From contig CM054178.1 of NCBI GenBank assembly GCA_028829895.1, forward strand, positions 107,596,558 to 107,660,557: a DNA stretch of 64,000 nt. The letters are read 5' to 3'. Source of the stretch: Sinotaia quadrata (Eukaryota; Mollusca; Gastropoda; Architaenioglossa; Viviparidae). This document shows, piece after piece, positions 1 through 24,830 of this stretch. Within the stretch, counting starts at the first letter, position 1. Each line of letters opens with the position of its first letter. Both the position numbers and the translations under genes were made by a program. Under the pieces are notes generated by a model, which was given only the letters and a program-made list of their open reading frames with translations, was not told where the DNA came from and did not search any database.

Positions 1-14
1 AAAAATACACTCAC

Positions 15-11523
<11,509 letters not shown>

Positions 11524-14500
11524 GTTCAATAGCTTGCTGGATTTCACTATAGGTTAATTCTGGACACGAAAGCAAATAAAAACTTGAAGTCAGACATATG
11601 AATCCTTTATTTTTATTGATGATTACAAGTTATTACCATTCATAACGATCACTTTGTCATCCTTCGCTTATCGCGTCACAATTTTCTTGATAAACGATCA
11701 TTTCATAAATATACGAGGACATGAGTAAAGCACTCCATCACCATATTAGATCAACGTCAATGAACTGTAGGCTAGCGGGTGTATAATTTAGTTTCTGTGT
11801 TTTAATTGCATAATGCAAACTGTGGGCAGATGGTGACTTTAAGCTTCAGTAACGCAGTACGGTGATATTTATGAAACAGTAGCAACCTTTGAACAACAAA
11901 ACAACAAAATAACTAAATAATTCAAACTCGTATCACAATTCACAGCTAGCTATAATGTACTGTCGTCAAGTGCACAGTACGAGGTCACTCAATAGTGAAC
12001 ATTTTGAGTTGGACGTCGTCCTAAATATAGGACATCTTGTCGTCTGTAAACACGGCAATGGAGTATGAGACAACCTGCTCGGTCTCACGTTCGCCCGACT
12101 GTTACTGTGGTTCTTCAGAGGAGGGGGAAATAAGACCAGGGATGTATTATATTTCTAACATTTCAGAACTGAAATATATATATATAAACCATTTCGGTTT
12201 CTGCGCTGTGCTTTATCTCTGCCGTCATGTAATCTGATAAGTTAGTTATTGATTTAAAACATACAATAATAGAAATCGGTAAAACCCAATAAATCAGTTG
12301 AGTAGAAGGGCTAAGGATAATGGAAATGACGCATGCGAAAAGACTGCTATTTAAAGCAATAATTAATTGTCGTAGACCTATTCAAACGTTGGTTTCTATG
12401 CAATGTTAGTGAAGTTCAAACACAGGCTTACAAACCGTAATAAAAACCAACTACAAGCAATCATTTCCACTAGTGAAATTGGTGCAGGTTTGAAGAGTAG
12501 AGAGTCTATTGAGTGAACAGATATTGTTAAAATGCGCTTATGTAAATATTAATAGAGAAGTGGTCTCTTTGTTTTTGCTTCTAGTTTCAAGATATAGATG
12601 TTCATTTAGTCAGGCGTGACCATTCCCTCAACATGTCTTGTTTCGAAAACTAGATAAGACAAATAAGGAATTTAACATCATAACAGTCGTTCAGAAATTG
12701 TGGTGGAGTAAATTTACCTATCCCTATTTCTAAACTTAATAATTATATAATGTTGCCAAAACTTATGTTGGAGTAATAGCGGGTGGATAGGAGCCAGTTA
12801 AATATAGGTCTAAATAAAAGACGGATTTTTATTACTCCATTAGTAAAAAGTTTCTACTCGCTGAAATATTATGCGACAGTAAAACGTCTATCTTATTTTT
12901 GTGTAAAGAGTCGAGTTTTACAACACCATTATAATCCGCCAAGTGAGAGACATGTTGGCCTTGTGGGAGAATTATTAATAATTATTAATTAAGAGTCTCG
13001 ATCACTAGTAATTAGTTATCTGTTATTGTGCCCAGAGGTGTCACAGAAATATTTGAATATTATGTATGTTAGGAAAATAATCACCAATAATGAATACATA
13101 TGTTAACGTTCATGGGTAGACATACTGGTGAGTCTACGAAGGTCCTATGCATGTGCATCTAATGGACGTTGGCGACATGCAAAAGAAAAATAATGGACAT
13201 TTGTCATATGCACCTATACATAACGGATGTAAGCCCTAAAACATGTAGAGATAATGGACCTAGGCCCTGTACAAACACAGATAATAGACACATAATGCAT
13301 ATACGACCCGAGTGTATAACAATAATGGACAGATAATAGACACGTGTCCTATAGTGTGTAAAAATAATGGACGTAGCCCTTTGCATGTAAATATAAATGA
13401 ACGTAAGATCTATGCTTGCAAAGATAATGGCCCTCTGTTCTGTTATTGCGATTGTTCTCGATCGAACCTTTCCTACTTCCTAGTTGTTAGCGAACATGAC
13501 TGTAAAACACATTCCGATCTAATAAATTGGCGTAAATATTACATTACCCTTTTAATAAATGGAGAGAAGATAAAGCTACCGACAGTATGAGAAATGTGTG
13601 AGTTAAAGATCGTGAACAGGCGAGCGATTACGTGAGAGAACGAAAGAAAAAGACGAGATAAAATCAGGGCGGCAGTTGTACACTAATAACAAACTGTAAA
13701 ACTGTAATAAAGACTATTGGAAGGCAACATACCTCAGATTCACACTTTCGGGTGATATTGTGAAGTTACTTTTCTCTCTCAATGCTATAAACTCTGATAA
13801 ATATCCAAGAGCTGAAAACCAAATTCTGTATGGAGCCTATTCGGAATTGCAAGCTCTTTTATACACCTTCAACCTCAACACAACCCTGGGCGCCTCAGAA
13901 CTAAACATAGAAACAAACTACCTCGGACGGAAATTCCCCGTATGCCTCGAAAGCAAAAGTGGGATTTCAAACAAGTCTAAAAATAACTTTTCAGCTGTTG
14001 TCAGTGGCTGTCACTGCGCACGTCGGGGCTCGCTCGCTCGCTGTGGCTGATCGAATGCTGTCAGCAAAGCACTGAGCAGGTCGGAACTTTCTGAGATTTC
14101 TGTTGCTGCCTGCAATTTCCCGGGAATGGAAAGGTAGCTGAAAACGTCCTTATTGCACTTAGCAATCACCTACAACAGGGGAGGGAAATGCCAAGCACGG
14201 CTTGCAAACTGCATTAAGGAAAACAGACTGCTCATTCTGTAAATTATTATTCATGTAAGCCTGTAAAGTTATAATCTCAGTTTGACGGTGGAGACTGATT
14301 GTAAAGGCGAATATTATGACGTAATTAATTAATACTAATTGCATGAGTACGAGCTGACACTCGTAAAAATTTATTAAAATCAACGCTGGCTTGTGACTCG
14401 TAAATTTCATGCTAATCGGATCGCCAGCAATGCGAGAAAGGAACATAACAACATAAGAAAATTTGGATGCTGGTCCGATAATATTTATATTGTTCTGGAT

Positions 14501-15217
14501 CGAATCGAATATCTGTGATTTTTTCGTGTAAAATATGCTATTTGTATTTCATACTTAGCAGACCAGTCAGGTTGCGGTTCTAATTATTTCTTTATGTTTA
14601 ATCTGATAGACAGGACGTGGTTTGGTGTTTGTAAAACATCGCAAGATTCCAGCCTTCAAATTAATTTATAAGTGGGGATTTATCACTTTAATGTAATCCC
14701 CTCTAATAAAATTCTAAATGGAAAGGGGGTAACAATCTGAACAATGTTTTCTTTTTCCCTCGTTTGTTCTTGAGTGGTTTAATATTCATCAGATGACAAT
14801 CGATATTAAGTTAGCACAGGGAGTGTTATGGCGATCTGCGCGGTTGCAGGGAAAGTGCACCTGTTCCAGGTGTAGTAAACACTTGAGAGAATTAAGAAAA
14901 TGGTTCCAATGACTTCTCCCGTCCAGAGTAGATCGTCGTGCTTCAAAATATTTGTTTGAACCCAGTTTTGCTCGGTGTATATTACAACTGCACACTGTGA
15001 ATTTACTGCTTCATATTACTTAGTTAATGATTGAAGGAAAATATATAACAAATGGTCGGCAGGCAACGAGAAACACTGTAATTATGTGTTTAGACTAAGG
15101 AGGATAGCTTTGCTGTTCACTGACATTATCAACATTGCATTTCACGTCCTTTATGTTCCAGCGAAATATTGCGATTACAGAATATGTCCCAGATATTTTT
15201 CATTAGAAAATGTTAGT
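11524..15217. other. Upstream region of gene A
   Basis: No convincing gene is seen. It holds the probable promoter and 5' UTR of gene A (no clear core promoter recognised), the dispersed element at 12760-13025, a degenerate repeat of about 50 bp built on AATGGAC between 13150 and 13440, and a locally GC-richer patch at 13980-14130. Short open frames here have no family resemblance. Confidence 0.6.
12760..13025 (+). mobile_element. Dispersed element, copy 1 (inverted relative to copy 2)
   Basis: This stretch matches the reverse complement of 24575-24830 at roughly 80% by eye, over about 235-260 bp. Shared blocks include GTAAAACGTCTATCTTATT, GTGTAAAGAGT and GAGAATTATTAATAA. I see no long open frame, terminal repeats or target-site duplications. 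A non-autonomous transposon or retroposon fragment is the simplest reading. Confidence 0.6.
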
Positions 15218-15449
15218 GGCAAAGAAAGAAGTCTGTAAAAGAACTAGTGAATAATTGATGTAAGGGGCAAAGAAAGAAGTCTGTAAAAGAAACTAGTGAA
15301 TAATTGATGTAAGGGGCAAAGAAAGAAGTCTGTAAAAGAACTAGTGAATAATTGATGTAAGGGGCAAAGAAAGAAGTCTGTAAAAGAACTAGTGAATAAT
15401 TGATGTAAGGGGCAAAGAAAGAAGTCTGTAAAAGAACTAGTGAATAATA
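15218..15449. repeat. 48-bp minisatellite, about 5 units
   Basis: Units contain GGCAAAGAAAGAAGTCTGTA. The array makes a false minus-strand open frame (FTSSFTDFFLCPLHQL). From 15450 to 16670 I see nothing further. Confidence 0.96.
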
Positions 15450-16673
15450 TTAAATGAAGTGGAAGTGAGCAAAGAATATAAAGATGACACATTATATAAT
15501 CAAACTCAGAACATAATGACTGAATAATCAGCTATCTGTTATCGTTGTATTATAAACAAAAGACGGAATGAACAATATTATATATAAAAAATGTTGACCT
15601 CAGAATAAAATAAATCACAAAGAAAAACACAAAGAATGAGACTTACTTAATTCTTCGTGACCTAATTCTTCGTGTGGTATATCTTTAAGGAGTCAAATTG
15701 ACATCCGTAAAACTGACAATATTTCCAAATATCGGAAACAGAGCCAGTGCATTTGTTTTTATAGCTCTGGCTGACAAAAACACCCAGTTGGGTAAACGCA
15801 AATTGATTCCTCTTAAGAGTAAAATATTGGTTTCAGTCCCCTTCGTGTGTTCATTGAAATAACCTAAACCGAAAACAGGATTTTCTCAATCTAAAAATAC
15901 ACCGGGTCTGCTGTTACCTGTAATGTTATATGATATTTTTAGATGTCGGTATGAAACAACATCATCACTAAAAATAGATTATCTAGGTCAGTATTGCTAA
16001 GTTTCGATAGGTAGGCAGCTTCGACTTTTAAAAGCAAACAGCTGTGCAATCTACATTATGACGATTATTTTCCAGAAAGGTTAAGTTCGCGCTGAGATCG
16101 TTACCGATCGTTAGTTCTTGAAAATCGGGATGCATTACTGTTGTTGTTTTCTCCCTTCCTTTCCTATTTATTTTGTTTTATTCTTATTAGAGTTTCAACT
16201 CTCTATAAAAATATGTAATTATTTCTAACAATAATGGCTTGCTACTTTGTCTACAGTTCCATATGAAGTTGTTCTCCTTACGCTGCAAAGTACATAAAAT
16301 TGTAATACATCAGCATCTCCAGTTTCTAATGACAAGCAGTTCTGAGTGTTTGCTATGGATGTCATAGTGCTTAACAACAAGAGAGTCAGTAGCCATGACA
16401 ACGATTCAGTCAAGTATTTCGCAGGCAACTTGTGTGCTGGATGTTAATGATTACTAACCACCTCTGCACCCCCCCCCTTACTCCCCGTAATCCACCATTG
16501 ATAACGTATTAAATGCACTAAAGTAGTAAAATAAAACGAATATGAGTTTTTAAGAAAGATACGGTTCAGTGTATGTGATGCAGTTAAAGTCTGTTTCGCT
16601 TTGTTCAGTACCAATACACTGTATTTCGTGACTAATCTAGTGTGTAGGCGTAAAGGTGACGTTAGTTGGAAAT

Positions 16674-16851
16674 TTACCTGGTCACAGAATAGTGCGACAA
16701 ATTCATTGTAATGTGTTGTCTTTGAAATCACTTACCTGGTCACAGAATAGTGCGACAAATTCATTGTAATGTGTTGTCTTTGAAATCATTTACCTGGTCA
16801 CAGAATAGTGCGACAAATTCATTGTAATGTGTTGTCTTTGAAATCATTTAC
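16674..16851. repeat. 58-bp tandem repeat, 3 units
   Basis: Nearly identical units containing CCTGGTCACAGAATAGTGCG. High identity points to recent expansion. Confidence 0.95.
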
Positions 16852-17492
16852 CATTATTGACCGTTTTTTGTCCAGATCATTGACGTATCACTTCAGGAAA
16901 AAGTCGCCACGGAACATTTTACCGTGGTTAGCCATGGTCAGTAACGACACCTCGACAAATTCTCTGGTCTTGATCTTAACAGCAAATTTCAGCTTTATCA
17001 ATCGAAGACCGGCCAAAATGTGATTTATATTGCTGTCGAGTACCTTTGGTACTTGTTTTATTCGTTGTTCTCCAATGCTTGTTTGTTTGTATTGTTTTTT
17101 TCATTCCAAATCACTATTTCTTATTTCTATAGTTTGCTATTTATATGCTGATGATCTGATTTATTTTGTAAATATTTGAAAATGTTTTTCCTTCTCTTGC
17201 AATCTGACTATTTTAAACTCTTTTCTATGATGTGTGGTCTACATTACAATGCTTGAGAGAAAATTATGTCGTCGGTGTAGAAACGTTTGCGTCTGAAAAA
17301 TAATTGTCAGACTGTAATACTACTTTGAGTTTGCTTACCTACGTTCGTTTAGGGAAACGGTTGACGTCTCTTTACAAATTTAGTCATGATACGTTTATAC
17401 TGATAATTTTTGTGCTGCTCTCCCTTTAATTATTATGAGCGTGAGCATTATATTTGTTGAAGGTACCAGTGCTTTTGTTAGGTATCGCGCGC

Positions 17493-17493
<1 letters not shown>

Positions 17494-17539
<46 letters not shown>
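17494..17539. repeat. (TG)n tract
   Basis: About 23 TG units. Further impure TG sequence is at 17851-17915. Between and around them no gene is seen up to 18750. Confidence 0.97.
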
Positions 17540-17541
<2 letters not shown>

Positions 17542-18751
17542 TGCTCTAAAACCTGATTCCTATTTCATATAAGAAGTACGTGCAGGTGTACTGACAATAA
17601 ATCAATCAACCCCTGCGACAGAATAGAGTAACTATTGCGCAATAAATATGCGAACAAAACTACATTGAATTTTAGCTAAATGCAGAAATAGCATTCTACT
17701 CATACGGTGGTCGAGGTTTGCACAACTTTATACCGATATATAGCAAACATCTGAATATTGAAATCATTATTGATAACGATAGCACACATTGTGAGTCTAT
17801 ATTCTGTCCATTCCAGATGAACATCGGCAACATCTATATGACTTTTGTGTATATGTGTGTGTGTGTTTGTGAGTGTTTGTGTGTGTGTTTGTGTATGTGT
17901 TTGTGTGTGCGTGCATGCTTGCGTGCGCATAGAGCAATTTTATGCCGTTTTACAAATGTATATGTGTCAACACAACACCTCTTAATTATGTTTATGTAAG
18001 CATATCGATTGCTCAGTCATTTCTTTCAACCATTGATTTCTCGCACAAACTAGCGTGAGCAAAACCAAATAGTTTAACTTTTATTCTTTTAATTTGATTT
18101 TCTTGTTTATATTTCCATCTTCGTACGTCTGTATGATAATATGTGTAGACAGATGGATGGTCAGATAGATAGATAAATAGATAGGCAAATAAGCAACCTA
18201 AAATCGCCGTTCCTTTATGCTCATTTATTATTTCTGTCACAATATGTTAAACTGGGAAGCAACACATACACAAAATGTAGCATGGCAAGAAGATATATTT
18301 GTAAACACGTTATATCTAGGCCAGGGTAACAATGTGCTCCACAGCAAGCTGCACGAAGAATGTGCCAGAGATATATAAATGATTCTAAGTTTAAAGGATC
18401 GTACAGTTATAAAGCGCAGTGCGAATAAATGTGTGTAATTTAGTAGGCTATGTCATGTACCCAACTCGCTCTTTGAAGACACTTCTACGTTTTCTGTTTG
18501 ATATTTAAATTTCCGTATTCACATTAAGACCTGTTTTTCCTTAGTTACCAAATTCTCAAAAACCCATTTTTCCTTAAGATGAGTGAATATTTTTTTCAAG
18601 TTCACAGTTATTTGTCACCAAACGCCAGAAATTCGCAGACATTTTTAGTACAAGACCACTATTTTGTTCATTTATTAATACAACTGTTGCTTTCTTAAAT
18701 AGTGTCATTTAAAAGAATCAATCATTAAGAGAAAAAGAAGGAGAAGACAAT

Positions 18752-19401
18752 AATTTGAATGGCTGTAGATACTTAAGGTCTCTTGTTTATGTGTCTTAGT
18801 TAATTTTAATGGCTGCAGATATTTAAGGTCTCTTGTTTATGTCTTAGTTAATTTCAATGGCTGTAGATATTTAAGGTCTCTTGTTTATGTGTCTTAGTTA
18901 ATTTCAATGGCTGTAGATATTTAAGGTCTCTTGTTTATGTGCCTTAGTTAATTCCAATGGCTGTAGATATTTAAGATCTCTTGTTTATGTGTCTTAAATT
19001 TCAATGGCTGTAGATATTTAAGGTCTCTTGTTTATGTACCTTAGTTAATTCCAATGGCTGTAGATATTTAAAGATCTCTTGTTTATGTGTCTTAGTTAAT
19101 TTCAATGGCTGTAGATATTTAAGGTCTCTTGTTTATGTGCCTTAGTTAATTCCAATGGCTGTAGATATTTAAGATCTCTTGTTTATGTGTCTTAGTTAAT
19201 TTCAATGGCTGTAGATATTTAAGGTCTCTTGTTTATGTGCCTTAGTTAATTCCAATGGCTGTAGATATTTAAAGATATCTTGTTTATGTGTCTTAGTTAA
19301 TTTCAATGGCTGTAGATATTTAAGGTCTCTTGTTTATGTGTCTTAGTTAATTTCAATGGCTGTAGATATTTAAGGTCTCTTGTTTATGTGTCTTAGTTAA
19401 T
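18752..19401. repeat. 50-bp minisatellite, about 13 units, with alternating unit types
   Basis: Units contain ATGGCTGTAGATATTTAAGG and CTCTTGTTTATGTG. Two variants (TGTCTTAG..TTTCAA and TGCCTTAG..TTCCAA) tend to alternate, giving a dimer of about 100 bp. Confidence 0.95.
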
Positions 19402-19503
19402 TACTGCATAAAATGGACAACTGTCAAGCACTTTTCACGACATGATACTGACCACTGACGGGAGAACATTCAGGGGTGTGACAATAAATGTTAATACACA
19501 AAC

Positions 19504-19506
<3 letters not shown>

Positions 19507-19539
<33 letters not shown>

Positions 19540-19994
19540 TTTATAAACACACTGCACACTGCTCCTAAGTGTGCTCATGCGTATGAGTAACTGACAAAAA
19601 AAAAAAAAAACGGTTTTGCAAGTTTAGTTCATGCGCATGAACACTTACGTGACGAATGCAAATCGTGTTTTTTTTATTTCTGCTTCTCAGTAGTGGCGCC
19701 AAGAGGTGGCTTTGCCCTTCCCTAATCTCCATCAGCCCCACCTTCCTTAAAAGCCGATACATATAAAACAAACATAAAAGATCAACTCCCACTACCGCCA
19801 CCACCCCAACGACCCTAGACTTTCACTTTCAACGAGATTGACGACCCTAAGACCCTCTTATCTGGAAGTTCTAAAGCCTCCACTGACACCAGTACAGAAC
19901 ACTGTATACTATAGGTAACACAACATTAAGACTTGACAAGTTTGTGAGGACGTGAACAGCTCAATAACGATAATCTCTGTCTTGACGTGTGTGC

Positions 19995-20030
<36 letters not shown>
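19507..20030. repeat. Two (TG)n tracts and the sequence between them
   Basis: TG tracts at about 19507-19537 and 19988-20030. The sequence between them is less AT-rich but contains no gene I can recognise. Confidence 0.8.
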
Positions 20031-20031
<1 letters not shown>

Positions 20032-20571
20032 CTCTTTCTTGACATAAAGGACATTTACACCAGGCAGTATTACACAAGATCACACGCACAATCAATTATA
20101 TAGACTTACTTCACACACCTATGACAGAGTTGTCCTGAAGTTGTCCTTTCTTTCGATTGGTTTTTCATGCACTAAAAATTGCAATGGGAAAACACAACAT
20201 ATACATGTCTTTATTATTTTTATGTGGGCATACCCGATTAAAGCGAATTGCTATGACCTTGACATTGTTCACGATCACAACGGATCGCATTATTTATTTA
20301 ATCGATTGATTTACTCTGGATTTTTTTCTTTCACTTAGTGACACTCAGTATCTTGCTCAGTACCATGCATATTGTTTTCAACTGTGCATAATTTTATCAC
20401 CGGAGGGGATCTTCGCTGTTATTTTGTTATTTATTGTTAATTTAACCGGTGACTACATTCCCTAACTAAAGGTATTCGCTGAAGGGGACTAGTCATAACT
20501 TCAGTACTCTGTAGATCCTTTATGGGCCCCGAATATCCCGGTGTCCCTCTTCACATTCCCACTGCTCTCAA

Positions 20572-20787
20572 ACATTAGTGTTCCATTTTTATCACCACTA
20601 TTCCCATTAACCAAACAGTACTCATGTCTTGTGTTTTCTATAACATTAGTGTTCCATTTTTATCACCACTATTCCCATTAACCAAACAGTACCCATGTCT
20701 TGTGTTTTCTATAACATTAGTGTTCCATTTTTATCACTACTATTCCCATTAACCAAACAGTACCCATGTCTTGTATTTTCTATAACA
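20572..20787. repeat. 71-bp tandem repeat, 3 units
   Basis: Units contain CATTAGTGTTCCATTTTTAT and ACCAAACAGTA. Confidence 0.95.
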
Positions 20788-20977
20788 ACCTACATTCTAG
20801 TGAAGTAGTAAATACAATATAGTATTACAATCGTAATTCATAACAATAACAGAAACGTTATAAAAACGATACCTAAAATCTGACTCATCTGCTTAATTAA
20901 GGATTCTTTTGAACCAGTTTACATTTATTAATAAGCATTATTCTATTTCAGTATATCTATTGTTCCATTATCTTCTA

Positions 20978-21290
20978 ATTAATTAACCAATCTTCATGTA
21001 TTGTCCAGCTGAATAAGTTAAGTATCTAATTAATTAACCAATCTTCGTATATTGTCTAGCTAAACCAGTCAAGTATTTAATTAATTAACGTATCTTTGTG
21101 TATTGTCTAGCTGAACAAGTCAAGTATCTATATATATTAATTAACCAATCTTCGTGTATTGTCTAGCACTCTAGCTGAACCACGTCAAGTATCTAATTAA
21201 TTAACCAATCTTCGTATATTGTCTAGCTGAACAAGTCAAGTATCTATATATATTAATTAACCAATCTTCGTGTGTTGTCTAGCACTCTAG
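20978..21290. repeat. Variable-length tandem repeat, about 6 units
   Basis: Units of roughly 50-66 bp containing TTAATTAACCAATCTTCG and GTATTGTCTAGC, with TATATA length variants. Confidence 0.93.
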
Positions 21291-21581
21291 TCAAGTATCC
21301 ACACGCAGAAGAGAGAAATGGGAGAGAACGAGCAAGCAAACACCCTCTTGAATAGTCTCTTTCTACTTTTTTAATACCAACTGTCTCCCTGACTACGTCA
21401 GCATTCACTGAAATTGACCCCTTTAACCCTTGATTTTATCAGCAATTAACCTTACGTCAACTCGACTCCCAAGAGGTATCCCTCCCCAGCACCATGCGGC
21501 CTTCCACTGTAGTGATAGTCCTACACTTAGTCGCCCCGACACTAAATCATTTCCAGCTTTCAGTCGGACCTGCATCACGAC

Positions 21582-21740
21582 TCACTTTTCAGTCTGGCCT
21601 GCATCATTTGTTCACGACTTACTTTTCAGTCCGGCCTGCATCATTTGTTCACGACTTACTTTTCAGTCCGGCCTGCATCATTTGTTCACGACTTACTTTT
21701 CAGTCCGGCCTGCATCATTTGTTCACGACTCACTTTTCGG
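21582..21740. repeat. 37-bp minisatellite, about 4-5 units
   Basis: Units contain GGCCTGCATCATTTGTTCAC. It opens two plus-strand frames that are not genes. Nothing further is recognised from 21800 to 22380. Confidence 0.95.
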
Positions 21741-22386
21741 CACCGCCACCTCATGCACTAGCACTGTCCGGTTCGTGAACTCGGTACCAATGCTTGTGAT
21801 TACCACTAACTTAACGTAAGAGATTTCAAAATTTGAACAAATACCTTCACTTTAAAAACGCCTTATTTTTTTCTTTCTCTCACATTTCCCTCAAAAGCCG
21901 TTGTAGACATTTTATCGTGAGACATTCTCGGTCTTGGGTTGCACAACAATGTCTTGCGCTGATTGCTAGAGTCCCAAGTAATTAATAAATATTCTGTTAG
22001 TAAATAAACTTTAAATCAGAACAAATTGAATAAGTTTATCACGTCGATATCATCATTCCATAATAAATTGTCGCATGAAATAGAGTAGAATTCTAAACTT
22101 TTGAACTAACCCACATTGTCGCATGAAAATATGAATAGAATTCTAAAATTTTGATCTAACCCTCATCCAGAAATGTAAATCTTTAAATAAAATATAAATT
22201 AAGGTTACAAAGATCGTTCTAATTAATGAATTGTTCTGTAAAATTTAGATTTTTTTTCGCTGTCTTTAATATTATATAAAGTATCGAGTAAAGTATCCTA
22301 ACTAATAATATCTTAGTAAATTTCAATATATTGTGCTGATCATTTCGCATATAAAATATTAAAATGACCCGAAATAAAAACAAATG

Positions 22387-22387
<1 letters not shown>

Positions 22388-22467
<80 letters not shown>
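22388..22467. repeat. (GATA)n microsatellite
   Basis: About 20 perfect GATA units in the intergenic space. A short (TG)n lies at 22590-22609, and no gene is seen up to 23500. Confidence 0.98.
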
Positions 22468-23507
22468 TTCATATGCAGAAAGCGAATCTCAACCACTTTT
22501 ATTGACATATTGTATCATCGTTAAGTTAATATAATTTTGTTTGAAATTTGTGTTTTGGTCTGGTTTTTATTCTATTTTCTAATTTTCGTGTGTGTGTGTG
22601 TGTGTGTGTTAATTACTGTAAAATACTTTCCGATTGGTATTAATAATCTACAGATATATCTGTTAACAAAATACAGTTATCTAATTTTATTAAGAGATTC
22701 ATTTTATCCAGCATAGTTTTCCTAATATTGCTCCACCGTAAAAAACAACAACAACAATAAAGTTAAACAAGGAGTTAGTTTCACTACTAACTATGTCTGT
22801 GTGAGTATTGTTATCGTCCCAAAATATCCTTGTTGTCGGCACAGTGATATCTAATCTATCGCTAGTCGCAGGTCGTAAATTGGACACTAATTAGGGGTCA
22901 TTCACATGAGCAGGTCAAATAACTTTTAAGTCCACTCCAACCATTTTCAATGGATATAAGCGAGTTTCGGAAACTTCGCATATCAATCTGACCTGTTACC
23001 AGGGCAGTCCATGCTATAGCACAAGTAGCAATAGTTGTTTTTTTGTTTTTTGTTTTTTGTTTTTAGAAACAGTTTCAATATTATTAGCAATATAAACTGT
23101 ACATTGCTTTGTTTTTGCTGTATATATTTACTGTCTGTTCCTATTTGACTCTAGAGAAGTTGTCAGCTCCCAAACATTTTTCATAATAACCGTGGAAGAG
23201 GACGAAATCCTCATAAAAGTGCTATTTTCAGAACAAACGCCGCTCGCTACCCCAGTCTCCGGAAATAGCGTTTTCATGTCAGGCAATTACTAGTTCACAT
23301 AAAACACACTTCAACGTATTTCTGCAGTCACGATTTTCACAGTTCTCTTGACGTATTATGGAGAAGTCGATGAACGGATGGAAATGCGACTATTAATAAA
23401 CAGGAACTTGTGGAGACCTAAGAATTAATTAATTTCGCGTGAGTGGTCTAAAACCTGCAAAGGTGGTCTAACGTACCGAGTCTTGAGCGTCTCGAGTATT
23501 TAGTTGA

Positions 23508-24008
23508 ATCTAGTGCTTAAGTACTGGTCAAAACAAACACGTCCTACCTGACTATGTCATGAAACCTAAACCCAGTCTAATCTAGTGCTTAAGTACTGGT
23601 CAAAACAAACACGTCCTACCTGACTATGTCATGAAACCTAAACCCAGTCTAATCTAGTGCTTAAGTACTGGTCAAAACAAGCACGTCCTACCTGACTATG
23701 TCATGAAACCTAAACCCAGTCTAATCTAGTGCTTAAGTACTGGTCAAAACAAACACGTCCTACCTGACTATGTCATGAAACCTAAACCCAGTCTAATCTA
23801 GTGCTTAAGTACTGGTCAAAACAAACACGTCCTACATGACATGTCATGAAACCTAAACCCAGTCTAATCTAGTGCTTAAGTACTGGTCAAAACAAGCACG
23901 TCCTACATGACTATGTCATGAAACCTAAACCCAGTCTAATCTAGTGCTTAAGTACTGGTCAAAACAAGCACGTCCTACATGACTATGTCATGAAACCTAA
24001 ACCCAGTC
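23508..24008. repeat. 72-bp minisatellite, 7 units
   Basis: Highly uniform units containing CTAGTGCTTAAGTACTGGTC and ATGTCATGAAACCTAAACCC, with one unit two bases shorter. Confidence 0.97.
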
Positions 24009-24159
24009 TTAGCTAAGAGTAATTCAATAAACATTCCCCGGCAGGATTTTAACAGTCATTTGAATTCATTAAATGTCAATGTATCATTTCTAGTCGTGAC
24101 GATAGAATAAATTAACAAATCCATTCAAGGTCACTGCAGAAAAATAAACGTCCGTACGT

Positions 24160-24525
24160 AAATGTATCAGTAATAGATAACGCCAGAACATGATCTGTGC
24201 CGAAGTGTAAAAAACAAATGTATCAGTAATAGATAACGCCAGAACATGATCTGTGCCGAAGTGTAAAAACACATTCGAACGGGGCTACACGACGAACAAT
24301 TGATATCAGTTTTTGCTAATTGCAGTAAACCAAAACATCCGTTCGTGCAATAAATAGGTAAAGACACTTTATTATATGTGCAGTAAAAAAAACCCACACA
24401 CATCCTAATGTGAGAGTATTATAAAGTGCAATAAATAAAACACATCTGAATATGACAGTATAATGTTCAGTGCCAGTATAATGTTCAGTGCCAGTATAAT
24501 GTTCAGTGCCAGTATTATGTTCAGT
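24160..24525. repeat. 56-bp duplication and 18-bp array
   Basis: Two 56-bp copies containing CAGTAATAGATAACGCCAGA (24160-24271) and, at 24455-24525, about four 18-bp units containing ATAATGTTCAGTGCCAGT. Confidence 0.92.
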
Positions 24526-24574
24526 GCAACAAATAAAACACTCGTTACGATTATTATTATTTAATTAATAACAC

Positions 24575-24830
24575 ATGACTATTTACATTTGATCGAGCAT
24601 CTTAATTTATAGTTATTAATAATTCTCACACAAGACCAACATGTCTCCTACTTGGCAGATTATAAGGGTGTCGTAAAACTCTACTCTTTACACAATAATA
24701 AGATAGACGTTTTACTGTTGCTTAATGTTCTGCAGGTGGAAACTTATTACTAAAGGAGTAATAAAAATCAATCTTTTATTTATATTTAACGAGCCCCCAT
24801 CCAACCACTAATACTCCAACATAACGTTTC
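24575..24830 (-). mobile_element. Dispersed element, copy 2
   Basis: The inverted partner of 12760-13025, with the same order of blocks. Sequence to its right (24840-25090) has weak similarity to 48600-48870, which suggests the full element may be longer. Confidence 0.6.

Noticed and set aside
13600..13660. GAAAGAAAAAG-type sequence as an interferon-response element for gene A
   Set aside because: A single purine-rich match 2 kb from the start codon in low-complexity DNA is not evidence of regulation.
16225..16428. Minus-strand open frame with a signal-peptide-like segment (SWLLTLLLLSTMTSIA)
   Set aside because: It lacks an ATG before the hydrophobic segment, has no supporting splice sites or second copy, and is only 67 codons long.
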